Shown: positions 40,809 to 49,550 of the stretch, one piece after another | How the letters are laid out: the number at the start of each line of letters is the position of its first letter | Numbering within the stretch: the first letter of the stretch is position 1 | DNA from: Croceibacterium_B sp035470785 | GTDB taxonomy: Bacteria; Pseudomonadota; Alphaproteobacteria; Sphingomonadales; Sphingomonadaceae | Length of the DNA stretch: 64,000 nucleotides | Reading direction: 5' to 3' | NCBI GenBank assembly: GCA_035470785.1 | Contig: DATIQN010000007.1 | Span: 1 to 64,000, forward strand | The notes under the pieces: model-generated | Told to the model about the DNA's origin: nothing | Seen by the model: only the letters and a program-made list of their open reading frames with translations | Database searches by the model: none | Program-made: the position numbers and the translations under genes

Positions 40809-42620
40809 CTAAGCCGCTGCGCGCGAAGCCTTCTTCCGCTCGTGCGGATCGAGGTAGCGCTTGCGCAGGCGGATGCTCTTGGGCGTGACCTCGACCAGCT
40901 CGTCGTCCTGGATGTAGGCGATCGCCTGTTCGAGCGTCATGCGCCGCGGCGGGGTGAGGCGAACGGCTTCGTCCTTGCCGGTGCTGCGGAAGTTGGTCAG
41001 CTGCTTGGACTTGAGCGGGTTGACCTCGAGGTCCTGCGGCTTGGCGTTCTCGCCGATGACCATGCCTTCGTAGAGCTTCTCGCCCGGGGCGATGAACAGC
41101 GTGCCGCGCTCTTCGAGCATGTTGAGCGCATAGGGCACGGCCTCGCCCTGCTCCATGGAGATGAGCACGCCGTTCTGGCGGCCCTGGATCGGGCCCTTGT
41201 AGGGGCCGTAGCGGTCGAACAGGCGGTTCATGATGCCGGTGCCGCGGGTGTCGGAGAGGAACTCGCCGTGATAGCCGATCAGGCCGCGGCTGGGGGCGCT
41301 GAAGGTCAGGCGGGTCTTGCCGCCGCCGCTCGGGCGCATGTCGGTCATCTCGCCCTTGCGCTGGGCCATCTTCTCGACGACCGTGCCGGCGTAGTCGTCG
41401 TCGACGTCGATGACGACGGTCTCGTAAGGCTCTTCGCGGCCCTTGGGGCCGTCCTGGAACAGCACGCGCGGGCGGCTGATCGACATCTCGAAGCCTTCGC
41501 GGCGCATCTGCTCGATCAGCACGCCGAGCTGGAGCTCGCCGCGGCCGGCGACCTCGAACGCGTCGCGCTCGGGGCTTTCCGTCAGGCGGATGGCGACGTT
41601 GCCTTCGGCCTCGCGCTCGAGCCGCTCACGGATCACGCGGCTCTGCACCTTGTCGCCCTCGCGCCCGGCATAGGGGCTGTCGTTGACGGCGAAGGTCATG
41701 GCGAGGGTCGGCGGGTCGATCGGCTGCGCGGCGATCGGGATGGTGACGACCGGATCGGCGATGGTGTTGGAAACGGTCGCGTGGGTCAGCCCGGCGATGG
41801 CGACTATGTCGCCCGCCTGGGCGTGGAGCACGGGCACGCGCTCGAGGCCCTGGAAGGCGAAGACCTTGGTCGCACGGCCGGTTTCGACCACGTTGCCGAA
41901 CACGTCGAGCGCCTTGATCGGCATGCCGACTTCGAGCCGGCCGCTCTCGATCCGGCCGGTGAGGATGCGGCCGAGGAAGTTGTCGCGGTCGAGCAGGGTG
42001 GCGATCATCGCGAAATCGGCGTCGGGGTCGAGGCCGGGCTCGGGGACGTGAGTGACGATGGTCTTGAACAGCGGGTCAAGCGTGCCTTCGCGCGCGTCCT
42101 GGTCCTCGCTGGCGTAGCCCTGGCGGCCCGAGGCGTAGAGCACCGGAAAATCGAGCTGGTCGTCGTCGGCGTCGAGCGCGACGAACAGGTCGAACACCTC
42201 GTCGAGCACTTCCTGCGGGCGGGCGTCGGGGCGGTCGATCTTGTTGACCACGACGATGGGCCTGAGGCCCAAGCCGAGTGCCTTGCCGGTGACGAACTTG
42301 GTCTGCGGCATCGGGCCTTCGGCGGCATCGACCAGCAGGATCACGCCATCGACCATCGAGAGGATCCGCTCCACCTCGGCGCCGAAGTCGGCGTGGCCGG
42401 GGGTGTCGACGATGTTGATGTGGGTGCCGTGCCATTCCACGCTGGTGCACTTCGCCAGGATGGTGATCCCGCGTTCCTTCTCCAGGTCGTTCGAATCCAT
42501 CGCCCGCTCTTCCACGCGCTGGTTGTCGCGGAAGGTGCCGGACTGGCGGAACAGCTGGTCGACAAGAGTGGTCTTGCCGTGGTCGACGTGCGCGATAATG
42601 GCCACGTTGCGGAGTGACAT
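40809..42620 (-). CDS. typA: Translational GTPase TypA/BipA
   Basis: 603 residues. GTPase motifs: G1 AHVDHGKTTLVDQL, switch ERGITILAK, G3 DTPGHADFGAEVER and G4 NKIDRPDARPQEV. Later EF-G-like domains contain GRGELQLGVLIEQMRREGFE (in two pieces) and the BipA-specific C-terminal domain with SRGLIGYHGEFLSDTRGTG and NPLKSKQLTNFRSTGKDEAV. It acts on 70S ribosomes under stress and in 50S assembly at low temperature. ATG 42620. Identification is certain. Confidence 0.98.
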   Translation of the reverse strand: MSLRNVAIIAHVDHGKTTLVDQLFRQSGTFRDNQRVEERAMDSNDLEKERGITILAKCTSVEWHGTHINIVDTPGHADFGAEVERILSMVDGVILLVDAAEGPMPQTKFVTGKALGLGLRPIVVVNKIDRPDARPQEVLDEVFDLFVALDADDDQLDFPVLYASGRQGYASEDQDAREGTLDPLFKTIVTHVPEPGLDPDADFAMIATLLDRDNFLGRILTGRIESGRLEVGMPIKALDVFGNVVETGRATKVFAFQGLERVPVLHAQAGDIVAIAGLTHATVSNTIADPVVTIPIAAQPIDPPTLAMTFAVNDSPYAGREGDKVQSRVIRERLEREAEGNVAIRLTESPERDAFEVAGRGELQLGVLIEQMRREGFEMSISRPRVLFQDGPKGREEPYETVVIDVDDDYAGTVVEKMAQRKGEMTDMRPSGGGKTRLTFSAPSRGLIGYHGEFLSDTRGTGIMNRLFDRYGPYKGPIQGRQNGVLISMEQGEAVPYALNMLEERGTLFIAPGEKLYEGMVIGENAKPQDLEVNPLKSKQLTNFRSTGKDEAVRLTPPRRMTLEQAIAYIQDDELVEVTPKSIRLRKRYLDPHERKKASRAAA

Positions 42621-42758
42621 AGGAAATCAGGCTTTCGGGAATGCGGGTTTCGGAGGCGCACATAGGGACTTTGCTGCGATGCAGCAAGGGTGCGCGGTAG
42701 ACAATCGGCTTGGAGCGTGCATCATGGAGGGCAAAACCGCTCTGGGGAGGATGTTCCG

Positions 42759-43325
42759 ATGAAAGCACTGCTTGCTGCCGCCGCCACGCTGGCCGTGGCT
42801 GTTTCGATGCCCGCCGCCGCGCAGCAGCGCGCGTTGAGCGACCCGGTGATCGGCGCGCCCAACCCGGAGGCGCTGTTCCACAGCAAGGACCCCAAGCTCA
42901 ACCGCAACAAGCAGGCTGCGCTGCACATCCAGCGCGAGTTGCTCAAGTGCCATGAGTGGAGCCGCGCGAGCGAGTGGCTGACCGACAAGTACATCCAGCA
43001 CAACCCGGTCGCTGCCTCGGGCCTCAAGGGCGTGGTTCACTATTTCGTCGACATCGCCAAGCAGAAGCCGCTCAGCCCGTGCCCGGCGCTCAGTGCCAGC
43101 GACCCCAACGCGATCGTCGCAGTGATCGCCGAGGGCGACTACGTCACCCTGCTCACCCGGCGCGAGCTGGCTTACGCCGACGACTCCACCAAGAGCTACA
43201 CCACCACCTGGTTCGACACCTGGCGGTTCGTCAACGGCAAGGCCGACGAGCACTGGGACCCGATGGCGCTCGGCGCGGGCCCGGGGCCGTCGGCGGCCGC
43301 GGCCAAGCCCGCAGCTTCGAACTAG
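42759..43325 (+). CDS. Secreted SnoaL/NTF2-like protein
   Basis: 188 residues. Signal peptide MKALLAAAATLAVAVSMPAAA, cleaved before QQRAL. The NTF2-like fold is visible in RASEWLTDKYIQHNPVAASG and VAVIAEGDYVTLLTRRELAY, then TTTWFDTWRFVNGKADEHWD. This is the polyketide-cyclase-like subgroup with the pattern IQHNP. ATG 42759 follows GGGGAGGATG at good spacing. It converges with the next gene, with 3 bases between stops. Function unknown. Confidence 0.82.
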   Translation: MKALLAAAATLAVAVSMPAAAQQRALSDPVIGAPNPEALFHSKDPKLNRNKQAALHIQRELLKCHEWSRASEWLTDKYIQHNPVAASGLKGVVHYFVDIAKQKPLSPCPALSASDPNAIVAVIAEGDYVTLLTRRELAYADDSTKSYTTTWFDTWRFVNGKADEHWDPMALGAGPGPSAAAAKPAASN

Positions 43326-43328
43326 CGC

Positions 43329-44219
43329 CTACTCCTCGTCGGTCGATTTCATCTTTTCGAGCTTCTTGCTCACCCGCATGATCTTGGCGAGCCCCTTCAC
43401 GTGCGAGGGGCCCTCGTAGAGCGCGGCGAGATAGGCGCGGTCGAAGGCGGTCATGCCGTCGGGTGGCGTGGCGTTGTCGTCGAACAGCCCGAGGATTGAC
43501 ACCGGCGCATCCCCGCCTCTGGCGTCGCGGGTGCGGGCGAAGACGCGCATCACCGCGTAGTCGGCCAGCTGGTGGATGGTCTTGCCCGCGGCATGCGCGC
43601 GGTCGATCAGCACGATGACCTGGGTGATATGCCGCTCGGTCGCGGTCGAGATCAGCGATTGGCCGCCTTCCATCGTCGCGGTCGGCAGTTCGCCCAGGTT
43701 GCGGCGGTGTGGCATAGCGGCGCCGTTCTGCATCCGCGTCTCGACCACCGAAAGCACCCGCACCGGCCCCGGTTCGTCGAGCAGCTCGTCACGCTCCTGC
43801 ACCGTCAGGACGTCAGTCAGCAGGTGGGTCTTCTTCTGGATCGCGGCCATGTCGGAGCGGCCGTCCTCGGTGAAGCTGACGAAGATGTTGGGATGACAAT
43901 TGCCGTTTGGAGCCAGCGGAATATGCAGGTCTTGGGCGATCATGCGGACGCGACCGACGAGCATCTCGGCATAGTCGGCGCTGAGCCCGATGACCCCGGG
44001 ACACGCGAACCCGTCGAACCGCGGCAGCGGCTCGTCGCGCAAGTCGATCTCGCGGGTGACCTCGCGCGCCTGGCCGGTGACGACCTGCGGATCGAGCGAT
44101 TGGCCCTTCGCCGTGACCACGATCTCACCCTTGTCGGCGGGCGCTGGGGCGCCCTGCGCGGCGAGCGCGGTCGGCGCGAGTAGCAACAGCAGGCACAAGG
44201 CGAGGCGGCGCACGGTCAT
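43329..44219 (-). CDS. Secreted protein of unknown family, paralogue of the gene at 14312-15112
   Basis: 296 residues from ATG 44219. Signal peptide MTVRRLALCLLLLLAPTALA, then DKGEIVVTAKGQSL. Shared with the paralogue are CPGVIGLSADYAEMLVGRV, a second Cys in GNCHPNIFVSF, TQVIVLIDRAHAAGKTIHQL and SILGLFDDNATPPDGMTAFD. The C-terminal 25 residues are lysine- and methionine-rich. The IVVTAKG stretch resembles the start of TonB-dependent receptor proteins but the rest does not. It is probably a periplasmic protein with one disulfide; function unknown. Confidence 0.75.
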   Translation of the reverse strand: MTVRRLALCLLLLLAPTALAAQGAPAPADKGEIVVTAKGQSLDPQVVTGQAREVTREIDLRDEPLPRFDGFACPGVIGLSADYAEMLVGRVRMIAQDLHIPLAPNGNCHPNIFVSFTEDGRSDMAAIQKKTHLLTDVLTVQERDELLDEPGPVRVLSVVETRMQNGAAMPHRRNLGELPTATMEGGQSLISTATERHITQVIVLIDRAHAAGKTIHQLADYAVMRVFARTRDARGGDAPVSILGLFDDNATPPDGMTAFDRAYLAALYEGPSHVKGLAKIMRVSKKLEKMKSTDEE

Positions 44220-44369
44220 GGCGCTTCTATTACCCGGCGAAATCGCCTCAACAAGCGCGGATCGCGAGCTGCGACACTTTGACACGAACCGCTCCGCAAA
44301 GCTCAGCTTTCGGCGGCTGCGGCGGAAAATGGCTGGACCTCGCGCCCCCGCCGGAGGCATGGAGCGGTC

Positions 44370-45572
44370 ATGACCCAGAACATCCTCGAACGCCTCGCTG
44401 CGACCAACCCCGACGCTGAAATCTGGTGGGATTCCTCGCCGCTGATCTACCCCAGCTGGAAGGCCGAAACGCTCGCCAAGGCGCCCGAGGGCATGCGTGG
44501 CGAGTGGGAAGAGCAGCTGACGCGGCTCTACGACGATGCCACGATCAAGAGCCAGGGCACGATGGGCTTCCGCGGGGTGACGACCAACCCGCCGCTGTCT
44601 CTCCAAGCGATCAAGCTGGCGCCCGAGCTGTGGGCTGCCGAGATCAACGCGATCGCCCGGCAGAACCCCGGCCTCGATTACGAGGGTGTGTATTGGACCA
44701 TGTACCTCGACCTGGTGAAGAAAGGTGCCGCGGCGATCCGCCCGGTGTGGGAGAAGTCGGGCGGCAAGTACGGCTTCCTCTCGGGCCAGGTCGATCCGCG
44801 CTTCGTGCGCGACGGCGAGAAGATGCTCGCCCAAGGCCTGCAGATCGCCGCCCAGGGCCCCAACGTGATGGTCAAGCTGCCCGGCTCGCAGGAAGGCTAC
44901 CAGATGCTCGAGGAGCTGACCGCGCTCGGCATAAGCACCAACAACACCACCAGCTTCACCGTGGCGCAGTACATGCGCTGCATGTCGGCGGTGACGGCGG
45001 GGCTGTTCCGGGCGAGGGCAGCGGGCGTCGACTTGTCGAAGTGGCGCTCGGTCATCACCCACATGTCGGCGCGCCTCGGCGAGCTGAGCGACTGGCGCAC
45101 CGAAGCCAAGGCGCGCGGCATCGAGCTGACGCTTTCCGAAATCCGCGACGGCGAGGAAGCCGTGCTCAAGCGCGCCTATCACTACGGCAAGAGCGTGGGC
45201 CATCCTTCGAAGATGCTGCAGTGCTCGATGCGCGTCGAGAAGGACGACCGCACCGGCAAGACCGTCAGCCGCCATATCCAGGACTTCGCCGGCAGCGACA
45301 TGGTCTACACCTGCCCGCCTGGCTACATCGCCCAGCTGATGGCGAATGACGAGGCGCTCGGGCCGTTCGATCCCAAGGCGATCGACCGCGAGCCGAACAA
45401 GGCGAGCGTCGAGAAGCTGATGAAGCTGCCGAGCTTCCGCCAGGCTTACGAATTCGACGGCATGCGCCCCGAGCAGTTCGCCCACTTCGGCAGCTTCAAG
45501 GCGACCGAAGCGGAGTTCGCCGCCGCGACCCGGCAGACGGTCGACTTCGTGCGGATGACGCTCGAATCTTGA
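44370..45572 (+). CDS. Transaldolase-family protein of unusual length
   Basis: 400 residues, longer than usual transaldolases. Core motifs are present: GVTTNPPLSLQAIK at 69-82, the Schiff-base Lys169 in NVMVKLPGSQEGYQ and ISTNNTTSFTVAQY. An N-terminal extension (AEIWWDSSPLIYPSWKAE) and a C-terminal insert with ETLAK-like charged helices distinguish it. The reaction is likely an aldol-type C-C transfer or cleavage but the substrate is unknown. Its stop overlaps the start of a DUF1348 gene, so the two are co-translated. ATG 44370 follows GGAGGCATGGAGCGG. Confidence 0.82.
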   Translation: MTQNILERLAATNPDAEIWWDSSPLIYPSWKAETLAKAPEGMRGEWEEQLTRLYDDATIKSQGTMGFRGVTTNPPLSLQAIKLAPELWAAEINAIARQNPGLDYEGVYWTMYLDLVKKGAAAIRPVWEKSGGKYGFLSGQVDPRFVRDGEKMLAQGLQIAAQGPNVMVKLPGSQEGYQMLEELTALGISTNNTTSFTVAQYMRCMSAVTAGLFRARAAGVDLSKWRSVITHMSARLGELSDWRTEAKARGIELTLSEIRDGEEAVLKRAYHYGKSVGHPSKMLQCSMRVEKDDRTGKTVSRHIQDFAGSDMVYTCPPGYIAQLMANDEALGPFDPKAIDREPNKASVEKLMKLPSFRQAYEFDGMRPEQFAHFGSFKATEAEFAAATRQTVDFVRMTLES

Positions 45573-46030
45573 GGCCCCCGCTCCCGCCGTTCACCGCCGA
45601 GACGGCCGCGCAGAAGGTTCGCGCAGCGGAAGACGCGTGGAATCGGCGCGATCCGGAAACGGTCGCGCTGGCCTACACGCCCGACAGCCGCTGGCGGAAC
45701 CGCGACGAGTTCCTCAGCGGGCGAGCGGAGATCGTCGCGTTCCTCACGCGCAAATGGGCGAAGGAACGCGACTACCGGCTGATCAAGGAGCTGTGGGCCT
45801 TCACGGAGAACCGCATCGCGGTGCGCTTCGCCTACGAATGGCATCACGCGGGCGGACAGTGGTTCCGCTCGTACGGCAACGAGAACTGGCAGTTCGACGC
45901 CGAGGGCTACATGGCCGTGCGCCACGCCAGCATCAACGACCTCGCGATCGCAGAGGCGGACCGCCTGTTCCGCTGGCCGCAAGGCCCGCGCCCAGCGGAT
46001 CACCCGGGGTTGTCTGAGCTTGGGCTGTAA
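45569..46030 (+). CDS. DUF1348 family NTF2-like protein
   Basis: 153 residues with the DUF1348 signature: KVRAAEDAWNRRDPETVALA, DSRWRNRDEFLSGRAEIVAF, WHHAGGQWFRSYGNENWQFD and ADHPGLSELGL. The start is TTG 45569, overlapping the transaldolase stop TGA (TTGA arrangement), which also sets translational coupling. The fold suggests a small-molecule-binding or isomerase-like role; no activity can be assigned. Confidence 0.88.
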   Translation: MRPPLPPFTAETAAQKVRAAEDAWNRRDPETVALAYTPDSRWRNRDEFLSGRAEIVAFLTRKWAKERDYRLIKELWAFTENRIAVRFAYEWHHAGGQWFRSYGNENWQFDAEGYMAVRHASINDLAIAEADRLFRWPQGPRPADHPGLSELGL

Positions 46031-46086
46031 CGCGAGGATATATCACCTCGTTCAAACGCTTAACCTGCAGCAACGGGTGAGGCGTC

Positions 46087-46269
46087 TTGCGGTCGGTTCT
46101 TGAATTTTTCTGGCAGTTCTTGCTCGGCGTGACCGGCGCGGTCGGATTTGCCGCGCTGGTCGTCGGAGCGACGACGCTCGCCTGCGGATTCGGGCTGGTC
46201 AGCTGTGGTTATGGCTGGCGCCGGTGGCGCCGGCGGCGCGGGGCGCGGCCGCCGGAGGAGCGTAGCTGA
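46087..46269 (+). CDS. Possible 60-residue membrane protein
   Basis: From TTG 46087 with GGTGAGG just upstream. One or two hydrophobic stretches (FFWQFLLGVTGAVGFAALVV, GATTLACGFGLVSCG) are followed by an arginine-rich C-terminus (GWRRWRRRRGARPP). The hydrophobic-then-basic layout suits a small inner-membrane protein, but no relative was recognised and the start is non-ATG. Confidence 0.35.
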   Translation: MRSVLEFFWQFLLGVTGAVGFAALVVGATTLACGFGLVSCGYGWRRWRRRRGARPPEERS

Positions 46270-46283
46270 AGAGTGGAGAACAC

Positions 46284-46371
46284 TTCGTCATTGCGAGCCG
46301 CCGGAGGCGGCGCGGCAATCCAGAGCGGCGCGAACCGCGCTGGATAGCTTCGCTACGCTCGCAATGACGAA
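46284..46371. repeat. REP-like extragenic palindrome
   Basis: Outer arms of 15 bases (46284-46298 and 46357-46371) are perfect inverted copies beginning TTCGTCATTGCGAGC. Inner arms ATCCAG (46318-46323) and CTGGAT (46339-46344) form a second stem. This is the widespread GTCATTGCGAGC-type repeat of proteobacteria. It lies between the small membrane gene and the convergent rhlE stop; transcription-end or mRNA-stabilising roles are possible. Confidence 0.85.
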
Positions 46372-46382
46372 TCGGAGACTAA

Positions 46383-47750
46383 TTAGACCGCCGTGCGCGC
46401 GCGGGGCTTGTTGAAGCGGCGGCGGTTGCCGTTGCCACCGGCGCTCGCCGGCTTGCTGCCATGCGCGTGGCCGCTTTCGCCGCGCGGTTTGGCGTGGACC
46501 GCCGGGCCCTTGCGCGGGAAGCGGCGGCGCTGCTGGTCGTGCGAGCGTTCGTCGCGCTCGGCGCGAGTCGGCTCGGGGCCCTTGGCGTTGACGATCCGGG
46601 CTTCGGCGGCGAGGCCTTCGGGCAAGCCGATTTCCTCGAGGTTCGCCTTCGTCAGCTTCCAGATGTCGCGCAGATAAGCCTTCTCGTCAGGCGCGCAGAG
46701 CGAGATCGCCACGCCCGCGGCGCCGGCGCGCGCGGTGCGGCCGATGCGGTGGACGTATTGCTCGGCCACGTTGGGCAGCTCGAAATTGATGACGTGGCTG
46801 ATGCCCGAGACGTCGATCCCGCGCGCGGCGATGTCGGTCGCGATGAGGATGCGCGCGGTTCCCTGGCGGAACTCGCCGAGCGCCTTTTCGCGCTGCGGCT
46901 GGCTCTTGTTGCCGTGGATCGCGTTGGCGCGGATGCCCACTTGCGCGAGCTTCTTCACCACGCGGTCGGCGCCGTGCTTGGTGCGGGTGAACACCAGCAC
47001 GCGGTCCATCTCCTTGTTGGCGAAGCCTTCGCGCAGCAGGATGGTCAGGAATGCCTGCTTTTCGGTGTTCTGGCAGAACGCGACCTTCTGGTCGACACGG
47101 TCGGCGGTGGTCGCCTGGGGGGCGACCGAGACCTGCGCCGGATTGGTCAGGTACTGGTCGGCCAGCTGGCGGATCGCGTTGGGCATCGTCGCCGAGAAGA
47201 ACAGCGTCTGGCGCTGCTTCGGGAGCAACCTGACGATCTGCTTGAGAGCGTGGATGAAGCCCAGGTCGAGCATCTGGTCGGCTTCGTCGAGGACGAGGAT
47301 CTCGACTGACGAGAGGTCGATCGCGCGCTGCTCGGCAAGGTCGACGAGGCGGCCCGGCGTGGCGACGCAAACGTCAACGCCGCGGGCGAGCTCCTGCTTG
47401 TTGCGCCCGACCGAGGTGCCGCCGAAGACGGTGACGACCTTGAGGTGGGCAAAGTGGGCGTACTCGCGCGCGCTCTCGGCGATCTGCCCAGCGAGCTCAC
47501 GCGTCGGCGCGAGGATCAGCATGCGGCAGCTGCGCGGCTTCGGCCGCTGGTCGGAAGCGACCAGCCGGTCGATCGACGGCAGCATGAAGGCCGCGGTCTT
47601 GCCGGTGCCGGTCTGGGCGATGCCGAGCAGGTCGCGCCCGGTAAGCACGGTAGGAATGGCCTGCGTCTGGATCGGCGTGGGGCTGTCATAGCCTTTGAGT
47701 GCCAGCGCCTGCAGGACAGGCTGCGAAAGCCCGAGTGTTTCGAATGTCAT
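46383..47750 (-). CDS. rhlE: DEAD-box RNA helicase, RhlE type
   Basis: 455 residues. Q motif FETLGLSQPVLQALALKGYD with SPTPIQTQAIP, motif I AQTGTGKTA, Ia APTRELAGQI, II VLDEADQMLDLGF, III FFSATMP, V ATDIAARGIDV and VI YVHRIGRTARAG. The C-terminal 85 residues are basic (RRRFPRKGPAVHA, GNRRRFNKPRARTAV), for RNA binding. It remodels structured RNA in ribosome assembly and decay. The 238-base upstream region to the GNAT stop holds no other gene. Confidence 0.95.
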   Translation of the reverse strand: MTFETLGLSQPVLQALALKGYDSPTPIQTQAIPTVLTGRDLLGIAQTGTGKTAAFMLPSIDRLVASDQRPKPRSCRMLILAPTRELAGQIAESAREYAHFAHLKVVTVFGGTSVGRNKQELARGVDVCVATPGRLVDLAEQRAIDLSSVEILVLDEADQMLDLGFIHALKQIVRLLPKQRQTLFFSATMPNAIRQLADQYLTNPAQVSVAPQATTADRVDQKVAFCQNTEKQAFLTILLREGFANKEMDRVLVFTRTKHGADRVVKKLAQVGIRANAIHGNKSQPQREKALGEFRQGTARILIATDIAARGIDVSGISHVINFELPNVAEQYVHRIGRTARAGAAGVAISLCAPDEKAYLRDIWKLTKANLEEIGLPEGLAAEARIVNAKGPEPTRAERDERSHDQQRRRFPRKGPAVHAKPRGESGHAHGSKPASAGGNGNRRRFNKPRARTAV

Positions 47751-47988
47751 TATGGTTTTCTAACTCGCCAAATATGCGGCAACGCGCGCCGGAATCGGGC
47801 GCGTGCAGCGGGTGTCTGAACGACCCGCGTGAAAAGGGAAGCTCTTTGGGAAAGGGCACCCTTGAAGGGACCCTAGGACCGAGGCGCAGCCGGGGCGGAT
47901 TGTCTCCGCCAGTTCACGCTGCCAGGCGCTTCGATGGCGGCCAAGTGGGGATTGAAGGCCCGAAAGTCAAACGAATTCGCCGCGCGCG

Positions 47989-48672
47989 TTAACCTCTGGC
48001 GCGTTCGAACACCGCCACATTCATCTCGCAGCGGAGGCGGTAGCCGAGCTTTTCGTAGAGCGCGATCGCGCCGGTGTTGTCCGCCCAGGCGTGAAGGAAG
48101 GGCGTTTTGCCGGTTTCGAGAATGGCCCGGGTGACGTGTTTCGTCAGCCGGGTGGCCAGCCCTTCCCCGCGAAAATCGGGATGGGTGCACACGCCGCTGA
48201 GTTCGACGAAGCCCGGTGGGTGCATCCGCTGCCCGGCCATTGCCGCCAGCCGCCCCGCCCGGCGCACGCCGAAGAAGCGGCCCATGCGCCAGGTCTCGGC
48301 TTCGAACGGTCCGGGCTGTGTCAGCAGCGCGAGCGCGAGCATATCCGAAGCGTCGCCGGCGCCCAACTCGACGATCTCCCCGTCTCCACCCAGCGGCGGC
48401 GCGATGTCGTCATGGACCATCTGCACCGCCGACCGGCGCAGAATCGTGGTGAGACCGGGCAAGTCGGGCAGCGGATCGACTTGCCCGGCATAGACCTGCT
48501 CCCCCGGCGCAACGAGCTCGGCCACGCTTGCCAGCGTCTCAGGCCTATCGTCGGCCCAGGCGATGAAGTGATTGACCTCGGTGCGGTAGCGGCGGACGGG
48601 CCCTTCGGCCCGCGCCAGGTGCGCGTGCGGACCGGTGAGGCTGGCCCAGAGCGGCCGGTCGAGGACGCTCAA
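47989..48672 (-). CDS. GNAT-family N-acetyltransferase
   Basis: 227 residues. The acetyl-CoA loop is VCTHPDFRGEGLATRLTKHV, followed by PFLHAWADNTGAIALYEKLG, the FR47-like pattern of GNAT enzymes. The N-terminal half (LDRPLWASLTGPHAHLARAE) is a degenerate second GNAT-like lobe. The start is TTG 48672, overlapping the TGA of ligI (TTGA), so it is translated with the lig genes although no role in that pathway is evident. Acceptor unknown. Confidence 0.88.
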   Translation of the reverse strand: MSVLDRPLWASLTGPHAHLARAEGPVRRYRTEVNHFIAWADDRPETLASVAELVAPGEQVYAGQVDPLPDLPGLTTILRRSAVQMVHDDIAPPLGGDGEIVELGAGDASDMLALALLTQPGPFEAETWRMGRFFGVRRAGRLAAMAGQRMHPPGFVELSGVCTHPDFRGEGLATRLTKHVTRAILETGKTPFLHAWADNTGAIALYEKLGYRLRCEMNVAVFERARG

Positions 48673-49550
48673 TCCGCCCAGTAGAGCCGCTCGGGGTTCG
48701 CGACGAGGAGCTTGTGCTGCAGCTCCGCCGTGGGGGCGATGCGCGGGATCATGTCGACGATGTGGCCGTCGTCGGGGAGGATCGCCTGCTGGTTCGGGTG
48801 CGGCCAGTCGGTGCCCCAGATGCAGCGGTCGGGATAGTCCTCGACCAGCGGGCGGACGGCTTCGGCGAACGCGTTCCACGGATCGCCAGTTGGATCGAGG
48901 CGGTCGGGACAGGTCGGCTTGAAGGCGATGTCCGGGCGGCTGTCGAGCAGGCGGCGGAAGGCGCGCATGTCGGGGCCGTCGGGGCCTTGCGTCACGTCGG
49001 GGCGGCCCAAGTGGTCGACCACCAGCGGCACCGGGATCGCGTCGATGAACGGGCGCAATTCCTCGAGGATGTCGGCCTCGAAGTAGATCACGACGTGCCA
49101 GCCGGCGGGTAGGCGGCGGCTGACTTCGAGGAACTTGTCCTTGGGTGCGTTGTCGACCAGGCGCTTGAGGAAGTTGAAGCGGATGCCGCGCATCCCGCCT
49201 TCGTGGAGCGTCTGAAGCTCGGCTTCGGAGATCGCCGGATCGACCACCGCCACGCCGCGCGCCTTGCCGTTCGACTTGGCGATGGCGTTGAGCGTCGCGC
49301 GGTTGTCGCTGCCGTGGCAGCTCGCCTGGACGATGACGTTCTTCGCGAAGCCGAGGTGGTCGCGCAGCGCGAAGAGCATCTCCGGGGTTGCGTCCTCTGG
49401 CAGGTACTTCGCCTTCGCGCTGAACGGAAACTCGGCCATCGGTCCGAACACGTGGCAATGCGCATCGACCGCGCCGGGCGGCGGGGTGAAGATCGGCTTT
49501 GAGGGATTGGGATGCCAGGAAACGATACGGTCAGACAAAGACGATTCCAT
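48669..49550 (-). CDS. ligI: 2-pyrone-4,6-dicarboxylate hydrolase
   Basis: Hydrolyses the lactone 2-pyrone-4,6-dicarboxylate to oxalomesaconate in the protocatechuate 4,5-cleavage pathway. 293 residues, the length of LigI in Sphingobium SYK-6. Amidohydrolase features: VDAHCHVFGPMAEFPF, VIVQASCHGSDNRATLNAI, GMRGIRFNFLKRLVD, PLVVDHLGRPDV and WGTDWPHPNQ. The final Asp (GTDWPHP) is the general acid-base position of the superfamily. The 5' end overlaps the ligU stop by 20 bases. Confidence 0.96.
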   Translation of the reverse strand: MESSLSDRIVSWHPNPSKPIFTPPPGAVDAHCHVFGPMAEFPFSAKAKYLPEDATPEMLFALRDHLGFAKNVIVQASCHGSDNRATLNAIAKSNGKARGVAVVDPAISEAELQTLHEGGMRGIRFNFLKRLVDNAPKDKFLEVSRRLPAGWHVVIYFEADILEELRPFIDAIPVPLVVDHLGRPDVTQGPDGPDMRAFRRLLDSRPDIAFKPTCPDRLDPTGDPWNAFAEAVRPLVEDYPDRCIWGTDWPHPNQQAILPDDGHIVDMIPRIAPTAELQHKLLVANPERLYWAD

